A DNA stretch of 64,000 nucleotides from contig OX359249.1 in the NCBI GenBank assembly GCA_947179485.1, forward strand, positions 6,944,001 through 7,008,000, in the 5' to 3' direction. Shown here in pieces: positions 36,353-48,260 of this stretch. The position numbers and the translations under genes were made by a program. The DNA comes from Allacma fusca. Lineage: Eukaryota; Arthropoda; Collembola; Symphypleona; Sminthuridae. Within the stretch, counting starts at the first letter, position 1. Every line of letters starts with the position of its first letter. The notes under the pieces are model-generated. The model saw only the letters and a program-made list of their open reading frames with translations, made no database searches and was not told the DNA's origin.

Positions 36353-37204
36353 TTTAGGGAGATTTCGAATAATTATGTTGTGTTGGTAAACTTGGATTTT
36401 TTGTGATTGGGGAGGGAGTTGTAGGAGGGGTGGTTATAGGGAGAGGACACTGTATGGATAGGTAGCCTAGGGGTAGGGTGCCAAGGGCAGTGAACCTTGG
36501 GAGGAAATGTAATTGTGATTGTATTTAATGGTGAGGATGAGTGTGTATTGATTGTGTGGGGAAGTTGATGGTAATGTGTTTGAGCTGGCATTGTGTACTT
36601 TATTGATTCAAGCGAGAAATAATATTTGATGCTGGGCCATAAATTAGGGTTAATTAGAATACAAGGCTGGTCCTGGGTATATGCCCAGTGTTAATCCTCT
36701 ATACCTCTCCGTACTATTATATTTCCACTATTTATTCTATGCCCGCTCCTCTCCTGTAAATACACCAGGCGATTATCCCACAGTGTTTGGCACAGTCGAC
36801 GGGGAAAGCCGGGCTGAAATGTACGTGAGGAAAGGAGCACCAGACCTCACAAATAAATTTCAAAAATGGAACAATAGAGTCTGCTTTTAGGGATCACTTG
36901 AGAGTCTAAACGGGATCCGAAAAAACTTTCCTATTAGCCCAACACTGGGTGTTAGGTACTTTTCACACTCAAGCTTTCACCTGTGCACATCTCCGGGAGC
37001 TGTCTTGCACATGGTTTTATATGGGGTCCGTCAAATTATAATCTCAAGGATTCAGTAATTACAATTGCCTTGTGAGACAGTAGTTTATTGCTAGCGTTAA
37101 ATTAATGCTCTTTCTTTTTTTGAAAATACCAAATCCATAAGAAATTTCGCACAAAAATAGGGTTTTTGAATTCAATGCTTCCAAACACGACAGGGTGAAA
37201 GGAA

Positions 37205-37530
37205 ATGCAAGGAGGCCCGTAAAGAAAACATTGGCCTCAAATTTTTAACACTTGGTAGTACAAATATAAAGAGGCCGCTAAGAAATACATTGGCCTCAAT
37301 TGTTTTCAGGGTTTTTTACACTTGAGAGTAAAAATTAAGAGGCCCGTAAGAAATACATTGGCCTCAATTCCAGTCAGGTTTTTCATACATGACAGCAGAA
37401 ATTAGGAGGCCCGTATGAAAATATACATTGGGGTCAATTATTTTAAGGTTTTCTATACTTGACAGTAAAAATTAAGAGACCCGTAAGAAAACATAGATTG
37501 GCCTCAATATTTCCCAGATTTTTTTATGCT
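37205..37530. repeat. Tandem repeat of about 62-68 bp
   Basis: Five degenerate units share AGGAGGCCCGTAAGAAA ... ACATTGGCCTCAATT ... TTTTCATACTTGACAGTAAA. GAGGCCCGTAAG-type anchors recur near 37211, 37273, 37341, 37408 and 37475. A decayed sixth unit continues to about 37640 (AAGAGGCCTCTTAGGAATTC). Confidence 0.85.
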
Positions 37531-37639
37531 TGTTAGTAAAAATGAATTGTCCTTTGATAAATATAATGATCCCAAAGTAAATCAGGGGTTTTTCATATGT
37601 GTTAATACCAAGAGGCCTCTTAGGAATTCTGGGGCCTCA

Positions 37640-38809
37640 GATCGCTTCCTTGTGGGTATAAAATTCAAGGTTTTTATGCCCCAGATATTTTTTAACATTC
37701 TAAACATTTAAAATGTACCTCGATCCTCCACCTTGCAAGGTAGATGACATGATACACTTGTATATGCTAATATACACAATAAAATATTGTGTATTTTCCT
37801 TATAACATACTCCATAAAATGAGAATTTGCTCCAGGGTGGCAAAAATATCTGGACCCCTTACCTTTGACTGCAATAAAAAAATTCTACTTTCGAAGAAAC
37901 ACTGTAATGGAAGGTTCCATTTTGAGAATTTGGGGGGCCGTTCCAATGAGAGTGGACTGTGTCCTGGAATCCCGAGAGTACCTGAACTACGCTAACCTCC
38001 ATTTAATTCCCTTCCCATGTTTACTTTTACCATTACCTGCGATAATGGTTTTGAATTGGGCTTCGCCATCCCATGAATTTTTAAAGGTTCTAAATTGTCA
38101 AATATATTTCACTCATTGGGCACATGTGTCCTGACAGTAGGTTCTTATGGGCAGTCGTCAGGCACGGCCTGGATTACAAATTATGCTCGTACAAGACGGC
38201 CGTTATAGCGAGTTTCTCTTGTACATACTCGTATAAGATGGAAAATTTACATTGGATTCAACGGGTAGTATTCTCAATATTTTCAACGTATAACGACGTT
38301 CTCTCGTTGGTATGTATGGGGGCCGCTGTAATGAGACTTCAATAAATAAACTTCTGTAAAGAGAAAAATTTACAGAGTCGGGAAGAGAAATTTGCTGGAA
38401 ATATTATGGGGAATATTTTAAGGGTTTTTGCAATCTATTATAGGAAGAGTACACTGTATGGGAAAATTACAGGAGTAAATTTTCCCTGCAATCCACAACT
38501 GTCAAAAGTCAGTTAAATGATTCATTCCGAGCACCTTCTCATGTGGGCTGAGGTGAGCTCTAAAAGTAATTAATTTCCGAGGTTCATTTATTATCTTGAA
38601 CATCATCTCCTGCCCCAGAGGAACAACTTACTCCGAATTCCATCCTTAACTCTCCATCCCCTAAACAATGATACAATCAGCCCCTCCAATTTTCAAAGGC
38701 TCTAAATTATTTAAACTGTAATTAGTTGAAGAGCTCAATTTGGAGCGCTGAAAATACTAAAACTTTTCATGTTATTTCCTAATTCTATTTAGCTCACTCA
38801 AACATTCAG
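37640..38809. other. Gene-less stretch with one TIR-like motif
   Basis: I see no gene. A reversed TIR-like motif at 38198-38216 (GGCCGTTATAGCGAGTTTC) faces a degenerate forward one near 38136. A further one near 38318-38340 reads GGCCGCTGTAATGAGACTTC. Confidence 0.5.
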
Positions 38810-39625
38810 CAGGACAAACCAAAAAAATGAGGGGACCCCAAACATTTGAGGAAACCCCGCAAAATTTGAGTGGACCAAAAAGTTTGTGGAAATCCCCAAA
38901 TTTTGAGGGGATCCCAAAAACTTGAAGAAAGCCCCCAAAATTAGAGATACAATACCAAAATTAGAGAGATAACAACAGAATTTTAGAAGAACCCTAAATT
39001 TTGAGAGGAAAAACCACAGTTTGAGAAAACAATTCAAAATTTGAGGAGAAACCATAAAATACGAGAAAAAAACTACAAATTTGAGATACAACCCCAAAAT
39101 TTGAGGAGAAGCCCAAAATTATAAGCAAATTCCAAAATTTGAGAACACCCAAAATTATACGAAAACCCCAAAATTTGAGGAGAAACCCAAAATTGGAAGA
39201 AAACCCCAAAATTTGAGGGAAACAATCCATAATTTGAGGAAACTCAAAATTTGAGGGATAGCAAACAAATTCTAAATTTTAACAAATATCCCAAAATTTG
39301 AGAAGAAACGAAAAGTTTAGCAAACAAAAAATCTAAATTTTAGCAAAGATCCCAAAATTTGAAGGAAACAATGCATAATTTGCGAAAATTCAAAATTGAA
39401 GGAAACCTCGTATAATGTGAGAAAACTCAAAATTGAGGGAAACAATGCATAATTTGAGAAAACTCAAAATTTGAGAAAAATAAACAAAAGTTTTTACATT
39501 TTAGCAAAAATCCCAAAATTTGACTAAAACTTTGAAAAAATTTGAGGGGAAAAACCAGAGTTTGACGGAAATCCCAAATATCAAGAAAGAGAAACAAAAT
39601 TTGAAGATTAAAATTTCCAATAATT
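38810..39625. repeat. Degenerate short-period repeat, CCCAAAATTTGAGGAGAAA
   Basis: More than 30 imperfect copies of a unit of roughly 18-24 bp containing CAAAATTTGAGG or CAAAATTAGAG, with variable linkers such as GAAACC or AAAACAA. Unit length is not constant. Long minus-strand frames rich in Phe, Leu and Gly are by-products. Confidence 0.85.
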
Positions 39626-39671
39626 ACTCCCAATCCAATATTACAGTCATTGCAGAAGCATTGATTACCTG

Positions 39672-39700
39672 CAGACACACTCTCGTTATAACGAACCCTT
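39672..39700 (+). repeat. TIR-like motif
   Basis: CAGACACACTCTCGTTATAA then CGAACCCTT. The core CTCGTTATAACGAAC closely resembles known pogo-type element ends. Confidence 0.65.
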
Positions 39701-39993
39701 CACAAAATGACTTCTGTGTAAATAGTAAGCAAATGAATAAACACAAGTTAATTTGCATCCTGCAATTTTTCCTCCAAGGGATGCACTTACACCGAGAGTG
39801 CACTCTACAGAGTAAAAGTTATGTATGGGAGAAATTCAGACAATAGGAGAGGACTGCGTGTTGAATGAGTACGTTTGTTTACGCCGGGACGAGGCCATTA
39901 ATTAAATTGTCTTCTGGTAAAAGCACTTCCCAACCTATTCAAATCCCACATTGTGTTATCGCATAGGCCGATGTGCAAATACATATACACAGT

Positions 39994-40018
39994 ACAGTCT
40001 CTTTATGACAGCACCCCA
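39994..40018 (+). repeat. TIR-like motif
   Basis: ACAGTCTCTTTATGACAGCA then CCCCA, preceded by AGT, so that TA-CAGTCTC is formed. Same orientation as 39672. Confidence 0.55.
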
Positions 40019-40076
40019 AAACAGGACACACAATTTGACACCCACGAGTTTATAAACGTCTCAACTAATTACCATC

Positions 40077-40146
40077 GGTTAGCATCGTAACATATTAACA
40101 TTTAACATGGTAACTCGTAACATCGTAACTCCTAACATGATAAAAA
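40077..40146. repeat. Short repeat of TAACATCGTAAC
   Basis: Successive variants TTAGCATCGTAACATATTAA, CATTTAACATGGTAACTCG, TAACATCGTAACTCC and TAACATGATAA. About 14-16 bp per unit and very local. Confidence 0.6.
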
Positions 40147-40971
40147 TTGGTAGCCATGGTAGCTTGGCAGAACGTGCTCAAAAAATTTTGCCCCCCTAGA
40201 ATAGGTCCCTTACTCAGGGGTCCGTTTTAACAAAATTCCCTGTATACATACAACTTGAGCCAGGAGTGTTTTTCAATGTTGCCATCAGCTCTTGTGCTAT
40301 TGACAGGTTGCACACACACACATACATACAGATGCATTTGTGAGCATTGGTACACTGCCCTAGCACTATAAGAGACTCCCTTAAAAGAACACGCGATCTC
40401 TATAAAGACAAAAATATTTTCCAATTTTTTTTCTAACAAAGTGATTTTTTTTTATTTATTTAAGTAATTTACACTGTAAGAGTTGTCCAATACTTTCCTA
40501 GGGTATCCTCCATAGCGAGCGCGCATTGCATTTGTATGTGTGAGTGTCAACAGAAAAACTTGCTCCAAATTAAGTTACTCAAGCCCTGGGTCATTTGTGT
40601 GCGCCAGAAGTGTGTTGTGTGTTTGAGTGTATGTGTGTCTCTGTGTTTGTGTGTATGGGAAAGAGAAAGCTGGTGGGGCAGGTTGAAATTATGAGAGACC
40701 TGGAAATTCCATTAGATTAAATGCGGATCATGTTCCAACAAAACTTGCAACAACCTCTGGAAAATCCAGCTGCTCACAAAAACTTGTCACACACATCCCA
40801 CTCTTCTCAAAAGGGATTTTGCCAAAGTATTTATTTAAAGCTCAAATCCAAATTATAGTTTCCAATCAGACTGTCATTATACACATGGCACCCTCATCTC
40901 ACAGACTCCATATCTGAAACCCATTTTTTATCCAACCAAAAATATTCCAAAGAATTTGGGCTTATTGGGAA

Positions 40972-40997
40972 GTCCGCTATAACGAGAGTCCCTTGTA
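40972..40997 (-). repeat. TIR-like motif, reversed
   Basis: GTCCGCTATAACGAGAGTCC then CTTGTA. A further reversed relative (GTTACACGGAGAGTCCCCTG) lies at about 41089, roughly 115 bp on. Confidence 0.6.
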
Positions 40998-41434
40998 TAA
41001 AAAACTCTGAAAAAAAAACTCTGTATAAAAAATACTGAAACTAATACTGAATTATTTCAAGATAAATTTCCCTCCTTGAAGGAGGCTGTTACACGGAGAG
41101 TCCCCTGTAAAAAAAGGGAATTTCTCCAAAACCCGCCGCAGTCATTAAATCATCTGCAGGAGGATTTCCCCAAAATATTGTCTTTCCTTGCCCAAGACTT
41201 TCCCCTCATTTCCTTAGACACACGCATTCCCCTCATTTGTTGGGAGCGCTCTGGGACTGCGTTTCCTTGAACTTATGGTTCCCCACGAATGGCTAATAAA
41301 TTGGTATAAGGAGTGAGTAGCCACTGTAGCACAGGCTGTCACTGAATGAGACACGAGCCTGGGACCATCAAACGACTTACGGAGACATTCGCCTTTGCAT
41401 ACACAAATAATGACTCTTGGACAGAGACAGCTTA

Positions 41435-41609
41435 CAGTCAGACCTCCTTATAGCGTCCGTCCCCCCACAGGACATTCACACACCTCTCTACAAAAGCTCC
41501 CTCAAATTCCCTTGCCTCACCGACATAACCACTTTCTCCTGAGAGTATCTATGGCTACTGTATAGGGAAAGGGGGGAAGTTAATTGGCCGTTATAGAAAA
41601 GTTTCCCTG
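41435..41609. mobile_element. MITE-like element, 175 bp, TA flanks
   Basis: It starts CAGTCAGACCTCCTTATAGC directly after TA (41433-41434) and ends ...GGCCGTTATAGAAAAGTTTC CCTG directly before TA (41610-41611). The ends are imperfect inverted repeats (about 15 of the first 24 positions by eye). TA duplication and CAG...CTG ends fit pogo/Tc1-mariner-type non-autonomous elements. There is no coding capacity. Confidence 0.5.
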
Positions 41610-41611
41610 TA

Positions 41612-43786
41612 TTTACTTATATGGGGCGGACGGCCCGGGACAAATTCCTTCGACTGGAACATTACTCCGGTTATTACGGAAGGGAGAGGATTCTTATAGA
41701 GAGGAAAGGAAGAGTGAGGCCATTGTAAGGAGGGGACACATGGAGCTATATGTACATACGTATATACTTAAATTCACTAAGAAGCAAAATGGTCTAAAAA
41801 TCTTACAAATTCAGGAATAAAATTTGGGAAAGAAACCTGAAAAAATTAAATGGGGAAAGGGTAGATATGTGAGGCCATGGAGTATGTTTTTACGTTGAGT
41901 GGAGAAAGTGCGTTTGTAAGGGAGATAGTTTTTGGGAGTGTGGGATTCGCAGGGTATGGTGAGAGGCCTGGGTTGGCTTTTGGGAAGAAAGTACGAGGAC
42001 GGTTCCCACTCCACTCGACCGAGTAACCCCCAACTGGTATTTGACTGCGAGTGAGTCAATGGACGGGAAACCCACTACGAGTGTCCTTAACCTCCCGGAA
42101 AGGACACGGTGACTGTGGAGGTGTGCTTGGAACTGAGTCAACACTACAGAGTCAGGATCACACGGCCCACTTGACAATATTTCACGCCGGGGAAGTATCC
42201 CACATCTTCCAACTCGCTCTCAATCTATGTCCCTGCATCTTCCCATATTTTACCTGCGACTCTGTCCGAATAGGCTCATACACTATAATTTTATTCCGAG
42301 TGTAATATTATTCAGGCGGACACAGTGCACATTGGAAAATGCAGGATTGTACATAGACCATACAAAATGCACATGTCTCTAAAATACACACAACATACAC
42401 ATACATAAGATACCGCAGTACTAGTATTTACATATAAAATTTACAGCCCCTCCTCAAAAACAATCAAAGTAAAAAAAAAGGACAAGAAAATAATTTTGAA
42501 AAATCGATAGTATAGTTGGTGTGGAAGAGAGAGAGAACAAAAGCTCACTGCTTGATTGAAAAATCCGGGGGATAATAATTACAGCTTTGAATGTAAGCGG
42601 AGTTGTGGGATTCTATTGGAAAAATAGAAGATTTGAATGGATATTCCCGCCCCCTTGAAGAACATTGCCCTGGGAGAGTCCCAGCCCCGAAAAGCTATGA
42701 AGAGCCGGGTGGAGAAGCCTGGACACTTTGCATTAATTATTATTGGGACTTGCTGTAACATTTATGGGACTCGTGACTTCATGCAGTAAGGTCTGAACGA
42801 CCGAAGGCACAGTCGTTTCTCTTCATTTTCTCCGGCAATCACCAAATATTCTATAATTCTCCCCACCCAAGTACTTTCTCTCAGGGGGGAATTCCCTGTC
42901 GTTTCTAAATTGACCGACAAATTTTAATTTCCCTGGGTGGGTTTTTCAGGGGAAATTTGGTAAACTTACGATGCAAAAAGTCTTTTAGATATTTTACCCG
43001 GAAATTTTTTTTTCAACAAAAAATCATAGAAAATCTTGTATGGGACATTTCCAATGGGAAGTTACAATTTTTTGTTGGATTTTTGATGGAGAATTAATAG
43101 TGGGACTTTTGTGGCATGATTTTAAAATTAGACTTGGTTTAATCCTTGTCCCTTTTGGAAGGAGTGGAGTACTCACAATTGCCAGGGAATTCCTGGGGCT
43201 CGGAGATAGGGCTGACTGTGTGGAATGTGAAGGAATGTGGACTCGTGAGAAGGTAGTGCCAGTGTCTTGTTTTAAGATTGGAGTTACGGAGTACGTGGCG
43301 GTGGGACTGGTAGTGAGTTGTGGAAGGGAGAGAGAGAGAGAGAATCCGTGGAGAAGCTGCGCATCTCTCCGGCTCTCCGTCCAGGGCTAAAAGAGTACAC
43401 TGGGAATGGAGTGGGGCCAGTGTGTGGAAGCCCATCAAGTTCCAATCAAGAGAGTGTTCCTCTACTCGGTGTGGGTGCATAAGTGGGTGAGATTTTCTGG
43501 CAGAGCTGATTACTCCTCATGAGCTTGAGACCCATTGACAGGAGCCAGACAGGACGTAAGCAAAAGTTGGGGTCCCCAGACCCACTCATAAATTCATTTC
43601 TGTCTCGAAACAACATTCGAGAAGCCCTAAACAATTCCCTCGAACTTCCTCCTACCTTCCCAACGTGTAACAACTTTTACCGTCCTAGACTGTGTCACAT
43701 TAAAAAATCTGAGGGAAAACTAAGATTCCAAACAAAACCTTACCCTGGACGTATTTCTTTCTAAATAGCAAATTTCAATTCAAAAA
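41612..43786. other. Gene-less stretch
   Basis: I see no gene. 42950-43400 turns G/T-rich on the + strand. Open frames of about 80-116 codons have no recognisable domain. There is a GA microsatellite near 43328-43342. Confidence 0.5.
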
Positions 43787-43858
43787 AATTTCCCTCACAA
43801 AACAAATCTCCCTCACAAAAAGAATCTCCCTCACGAAAAGAATCTCTCGTTAGAAGAA
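43787..43858. repeat. 18-bp tandem repeat, about four copies
   Basis: TTCCCTCACAAAACAAATC and variants ATCTCCCTCACAAAAAGA, ATCTCCCTCACGAAAAGA, ATCTCTCGTTAGAAGA. Read on the minus strand it encodes a short CEGD-like periodic frame, which I take as a by-product. Confidence 0.8.
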
Positions 43859-44512
43859 ATCTCAAAGACATAAATGTAAACTGAAAAGCAGTCTCTCTCG
43901 AAAGAGTTAACAACATGTGATTTTCTAAAGTGCGGATTTCAACTCTGAGTATTTTCCAAGTGAAAAAAAAAATCCTAAGAGAAGAAACAAAAAGCATATG
44001 GGAAATACTACAATTTAAGGACAAAAAAAAAGAAACTTAAAAAGACTCTGAACCTCCCGCAGGTTTTACAGAGACATGAGAAAACAAATCTTTGAGGAGG
44101 TTCCGAATTGAGATATTTTGCAAGTGGAGGAAATTTCCCTCCAAAAAAAAATAATAATTTGTACGAACTGAAGAATTTCCCACCGAAGAAAAATTCCATT
44201 ACAGAAGGGGAAATAAATTTCCCATTGATATTAAAATGTGAAGCCGAAAGAGAAACCGAATTTCTTTTATTACTCTGCTCCTCCTCCGTTGCCGACACAG
44301 ATATGCGAAGTGCTTTCCAAAGAACCGAATCGCCCTGCTTGAGGTATTTTGCGAGTGAGGAAAATTTTCTAAAGGTCAATACAGCTTGAGAAAAAAAAGA
44401 GAAAGCAGACAATTCTTTAAATAATATCCCGCCTGGATGGGAGCACTTGTAAAAGTATTTTTGGAATGGCTGCTCATCATCCGTGAAAATAGGTGAAATT
44501 TCCCTGGACTAT

Positions 44513-44568
44513 TTGTTGTTGTTGTGGTTGTTGTTGTGGTTGTTGTTGTGGTTGTTGTTGTGGTTGTG
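44513..44568. repeat. 12-bp repeat GTTGTTGTTGTG
   Basis: Four to five copies of GTTGTTGTTGTG, a microsatellite-derived array. Confidence 0.9.
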
Positions 44569-45059
44569 GAGGGCTGAGTTGGAAGAATTGAGTTGGGACA
44601 ACTCTGACAATTTTCTGAGTGAGTCTTTCCTTCATGCCAGAACTCTCCGGCATTTCTATCCGGACTGAGGACGGGGCACACCAGTTATTTGATTTAGGAA
44701 TAGAGAAGTGTTGGAGGTCAGCTGGAAAATTGGCTTATGGAATTCTTTCTCCTTCCCCTTCAAACTCACGGTTCTCACAGAGTCCTCATCTCCGAGACCT
44801 TCTCCAGCTACTTTCTCCAAAAAAGAGAATTCCGGATTACTCCCAATACTTTTGACTCCATTCAGCCTCCAAATCCAATTGTGGGAGAGCCAGCCCTGGG
44901 TTGAGGAAATTTTTTGAGCAACTCGGTTATCTCATATTTCATGTGTGCCGGCCGTTGGGAGGCATCAAGGACTTTGGAGAAAGCATTGTGGCCGAGGGAG
45001 TTGGGGATTTTTCCAGTGGTGAGGAAACAATCCCTGTCAGATGCAAGTGAGCACTTGAG

Positions 45060-46085
45060 AGGGAGAAAGTTGAGAGTGAAAGTGTTGGGAGAAAGTTTTT
45101 GGTGAAAGTAACGGTCAGATCATTCTAAAAAGTCCGAGGAAAGGTAGGGCTGAAAGTAACAGTCGTTCTCGAAGAAATTATTGGAGAAAATGTGAAAAAT
45201 ATTCAATCCCAAAGTGTTGATAGGATCAATGTTCAAAGTAGAGAACATTTTGAGAACATTAAATACATAAAAAATCAGCCATGCGTTAAGACAAGTAATA
45301 GTGTGGAATCCAAATATATAAAAAATATCCAAGGAAAATTGCTTGAGAGAAGTACGTAAAAAACGTTGTTAGTACCGAAGAGATTTATTGCAACGTTTTG
45401 TACAAAACCTATGGAGAAAACATAAACAGTGCCAGAACCAGAATTGTTTTGAGAAACAGATAAAATTCCGGCAGAGAACTTTAAATGGTGTGAAAGGTCC
45501 ATGAGAATTAAAGGGGTAAACAATAATTCCTGGTCAAAGTACCCTCAAAACAAATAGATATTAACATCGCCAGAGAAAGCAAGAACAAATTTTATTCGGT
45601 TATTTAATTCAAAGCAGCGTGCAAAAATCCTGGTGAAAGTAACGATTCCGTTAATTCCCTGATACGGCTGAAAATTCGGTGCTAAAAAAACATTCAAATC
45701 TGCTATAAAATTCCCTGTGAAATTTTCACCTACTTCCACACAAATTTGGTAACGAAATTCCTTCCAGGTTTTCTGGTGAAAGCAATTTTAAAATAGCCGG
45801 TAAAATACCAAAAATTTTGTGAATAATCTGTTATTGCAAACAAAAATATCTTTGTAGGAATTGAGTGAATATTCTGACCAAATTTTGCTCTGAAAACCGT
45901 TTTTGATTTCTGGGTGAAAGTTCGTCCAAATTTTCTCCTCGATTTGAAGACTCTATAGTAAGTTTGTGACCGTTAGAATTTTCTACAAGCCGTGCAGTAA
46001 AATTGAGGGGTAAATTATTTTTTCTATTAAAATCAACACTAGAAATTTTGAAAATATCTAGTGGTGAAAGTTTTTCGGGAGTTTG
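45060..46085. repeat. GAGAAAGT/GTGAAAGT-rich zone with a 13-bp alternating core
   Basis: At the left end the motif starts are 45063 (GAGAAAGT), 45076 (GTGAAAGT), 45089 (GAGAAAGT) and 45102 (GTGAAAGT): exact 13-bp steps with strict alternation. Weaker copies follow near 45151, 45634, 45776, 45915 and 46062, mostly on the + strand and often as (C/T)TGGTGAAAGTAAC. Confidence 0.75.
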
Positions 46086-47384
46086 TGCCAAGACAAAACA
46101 GAAGGAGATAAATACGATGAGGAAGTATTGTCTTAATTGAACAATCAATTATCACTTGACTCTATCCCAGGAAGCTTCGCCGTCGTAATCCGTCATTGGT
46201 GTAGCGGTTGAGTGTTGGGGGATTGATGGGATCCTTTTTGCTACTCCTGTTGTGAAATATTTCCCCGTAACATGCAATCAGTGTCCAAGGCGACTCCGGC
46301 TCTCCATCAAAGTCTCTCTGAGTGATCACGAGATGTTTGCCCAATTTTGAGAAGACTTTTACCTCAATTATTGGTCCTGTGATCCCCGGGAAAATTAACA
46401 CTTGACCCGCTCTTCAATTTAGGGTGTCCTTGTGTCCAGGTCCGATCAAGGACTCCCAGGAAACTGCTCTCATTTCATTTGATCCTCAACTGTTATTTTC
46501 CAAGAGTCGGGAATTTTCTCCTTGCGGATCATCACCTCCCCAAAAACTCTATTTGGAAAGGACAAAGCGGGCTCGGCATAAATAAACATCGAGCCAATTA
46601 TTTATTTATCGCCCTCTACACACGCTCCTTTCACTCCGACAGCATTACGGACTACGTCAATGCTTTCACTCCTTATTTATTGATTTGTCTCATTTCCCAA
46701 TTCACCACTGTCCCGGAGCAAGAGCCGGTTCTCCATGTTTCCCAATACCCTGGAAAACTTCTACCTTGTAAGGGAAGGGAAAACTTGCTGTAAACAAAAA
46801 TACTTGTATGCTCAAAAAAAAAGAAGGGTAGGAAGGAAAATCAACAGTGGAAGAAAATAAGCCCCACAAAATACAAGTGAGAAATTAAATGGACGATGAT
46901 TCAAACCTCTTTATAAAGGACCACCCTAAAAGAATCCGTGTAACAACTCCTTGTAACTGTTTTACTGGGTATAATCTTGGGATAATAAAAACTGGATTTG
47001 GGACAGGAGGCAAATTTCAGGGGATTCAATTGACTTCGAATGCTATAGAGTGGGCCCGGTGAGATTTTTTCCAGTCGTTAAATAATATCAGGTGCTAGGC
47101 GTGAGAAAATGTTTATTGCCAAATTAAGGCCCGGCCATTAGGTCCCCGTCGTCTGAATTCTAGTCCGAGGATAGAAGGGGTAAACATAAAAGTTATAAAA
47201 ATTATGTACTGTCAGACGTGGATAAAATGGTCCTGTAGAGGAGGGATATTTGACTGGTGGTAGAGGAATTGGTTGTGACATTACAACGGGAATCATCGGA
47301 GGATTAATAATTATCGTGGGGACAATTGTAAATGGTATCATTTTGGAAGGCTACATTGAAAATTATATTATTAGATACAATAAA
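46086..47384. other. Gene-less stretch
   Basis: I see no gene. A degenerate TIR-like motif lies at 46908 (CCTCTTTATAAAGGACCACC). Confidence 0.5.
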
Positions 47385-48260
47385 AACATTTCACAGGCAC
47401 CATTGCAAAAATATAATTTTTTCAAGGAACCATTGCAAAATTACCATCTCATAGGTACCATTAAAAAGATACCATTTTGACAACCATTAAAAAAGATACC
47501 ATTTTGACAGGTACCATTAAAAAAGATACCATTTTGACAGGTACCATTAAAAAAGATACCATTTTGACAGAGTACCATTAAAAAAATACCATTTTGACAG
47601 GTACCATTAAAAAAATACCATTTTGACAGGTACCATTACAAAATACTATTTTGACAGAAACCAATACAAAATACTATTTTCACAGGTACAATATTTGCAA
47701 AAGCAAATGTTCACAGGTACCTTTAGAAAAAAATACAATTTTCGCAGTTCCCATTGAAAAACTATCATTTTCACATGTACCATTGCAAAAATATCATTTT
47801 GAGAGGTGCCATTGCAAAAATACCATTTTGAGAGGTACCATTGAAAAATATCATTTTTGTAAATATCATTCCAAAAATACCAGTTTCATAAGTACCATTA
47901 CAAAAAGGCAATGTTCACAGGTACCGCTGCAAAAACCAATGTTTACTGATACCATGAAAATAAAGACAATGTCTACAGGTACCATTAAAGAAAACAATTT
48001 TCGAAGGTACCATTACAAAATAGACAATGTTCACAGGTACCAATAGAAAAAAGATATTGTTCAGCGGTAACGTTAGAAAAATCCAATGTTCTTAGATACC
48101 ATTCCAATAAATAATTTTCACAGATACCATTACAAAAAAAAACAATGTTAACAGGTAGCGCTACAAATAATAACATATTCCTTAGGCAGCAAATCATCCT
48201 TCTTACAAGATATTCCAATTTTACCGGCCCCATTATCAAACTTACAATAATAATTGTACA
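47385..48260. repeat. 30-bp satellite, GGTACCATTAAAAAAGATAC-CATTTTGACA
   Basis: About 25 units of roughly 30 bp. Five or six near-identical ones run from 47460 to 47650; more divergent units extend to about 48260. Each unit contains CAGGTACCATT, so the 6-bp palindrome GGTACC recurs every unit. Two CCATT blocks per unit suggest an older 15-bp period. Confidence 0.95.

Larger units (their letters stand above)
33814..37204. other. Gene-less stretch
   Basis: I see no gene. Paired motifs ACTTTCTCC/ACTTTCACC lie at about 34586-34605 and 34735-34752. TIR-like motifs lie at 36070, 36187 and 36329. A G-rich run begins at about 36400, just after the reversed copy at 36329. Confidence 0.5.

Noticed and set aside
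46165-46235. tRNA-like string (TTGGTGTAGCGGTTGAG)
   Set aside because: It resembles a D-arm, but I find no B-box (GGTTCGANNCC) or acceptor stem at the right distance.
47385-48260. CRISPR-like spacing of GGTACCATT blocks
   Set aside because: There are no unique spacers; the whole unit repeats and decays. The genome is eukaryotic.
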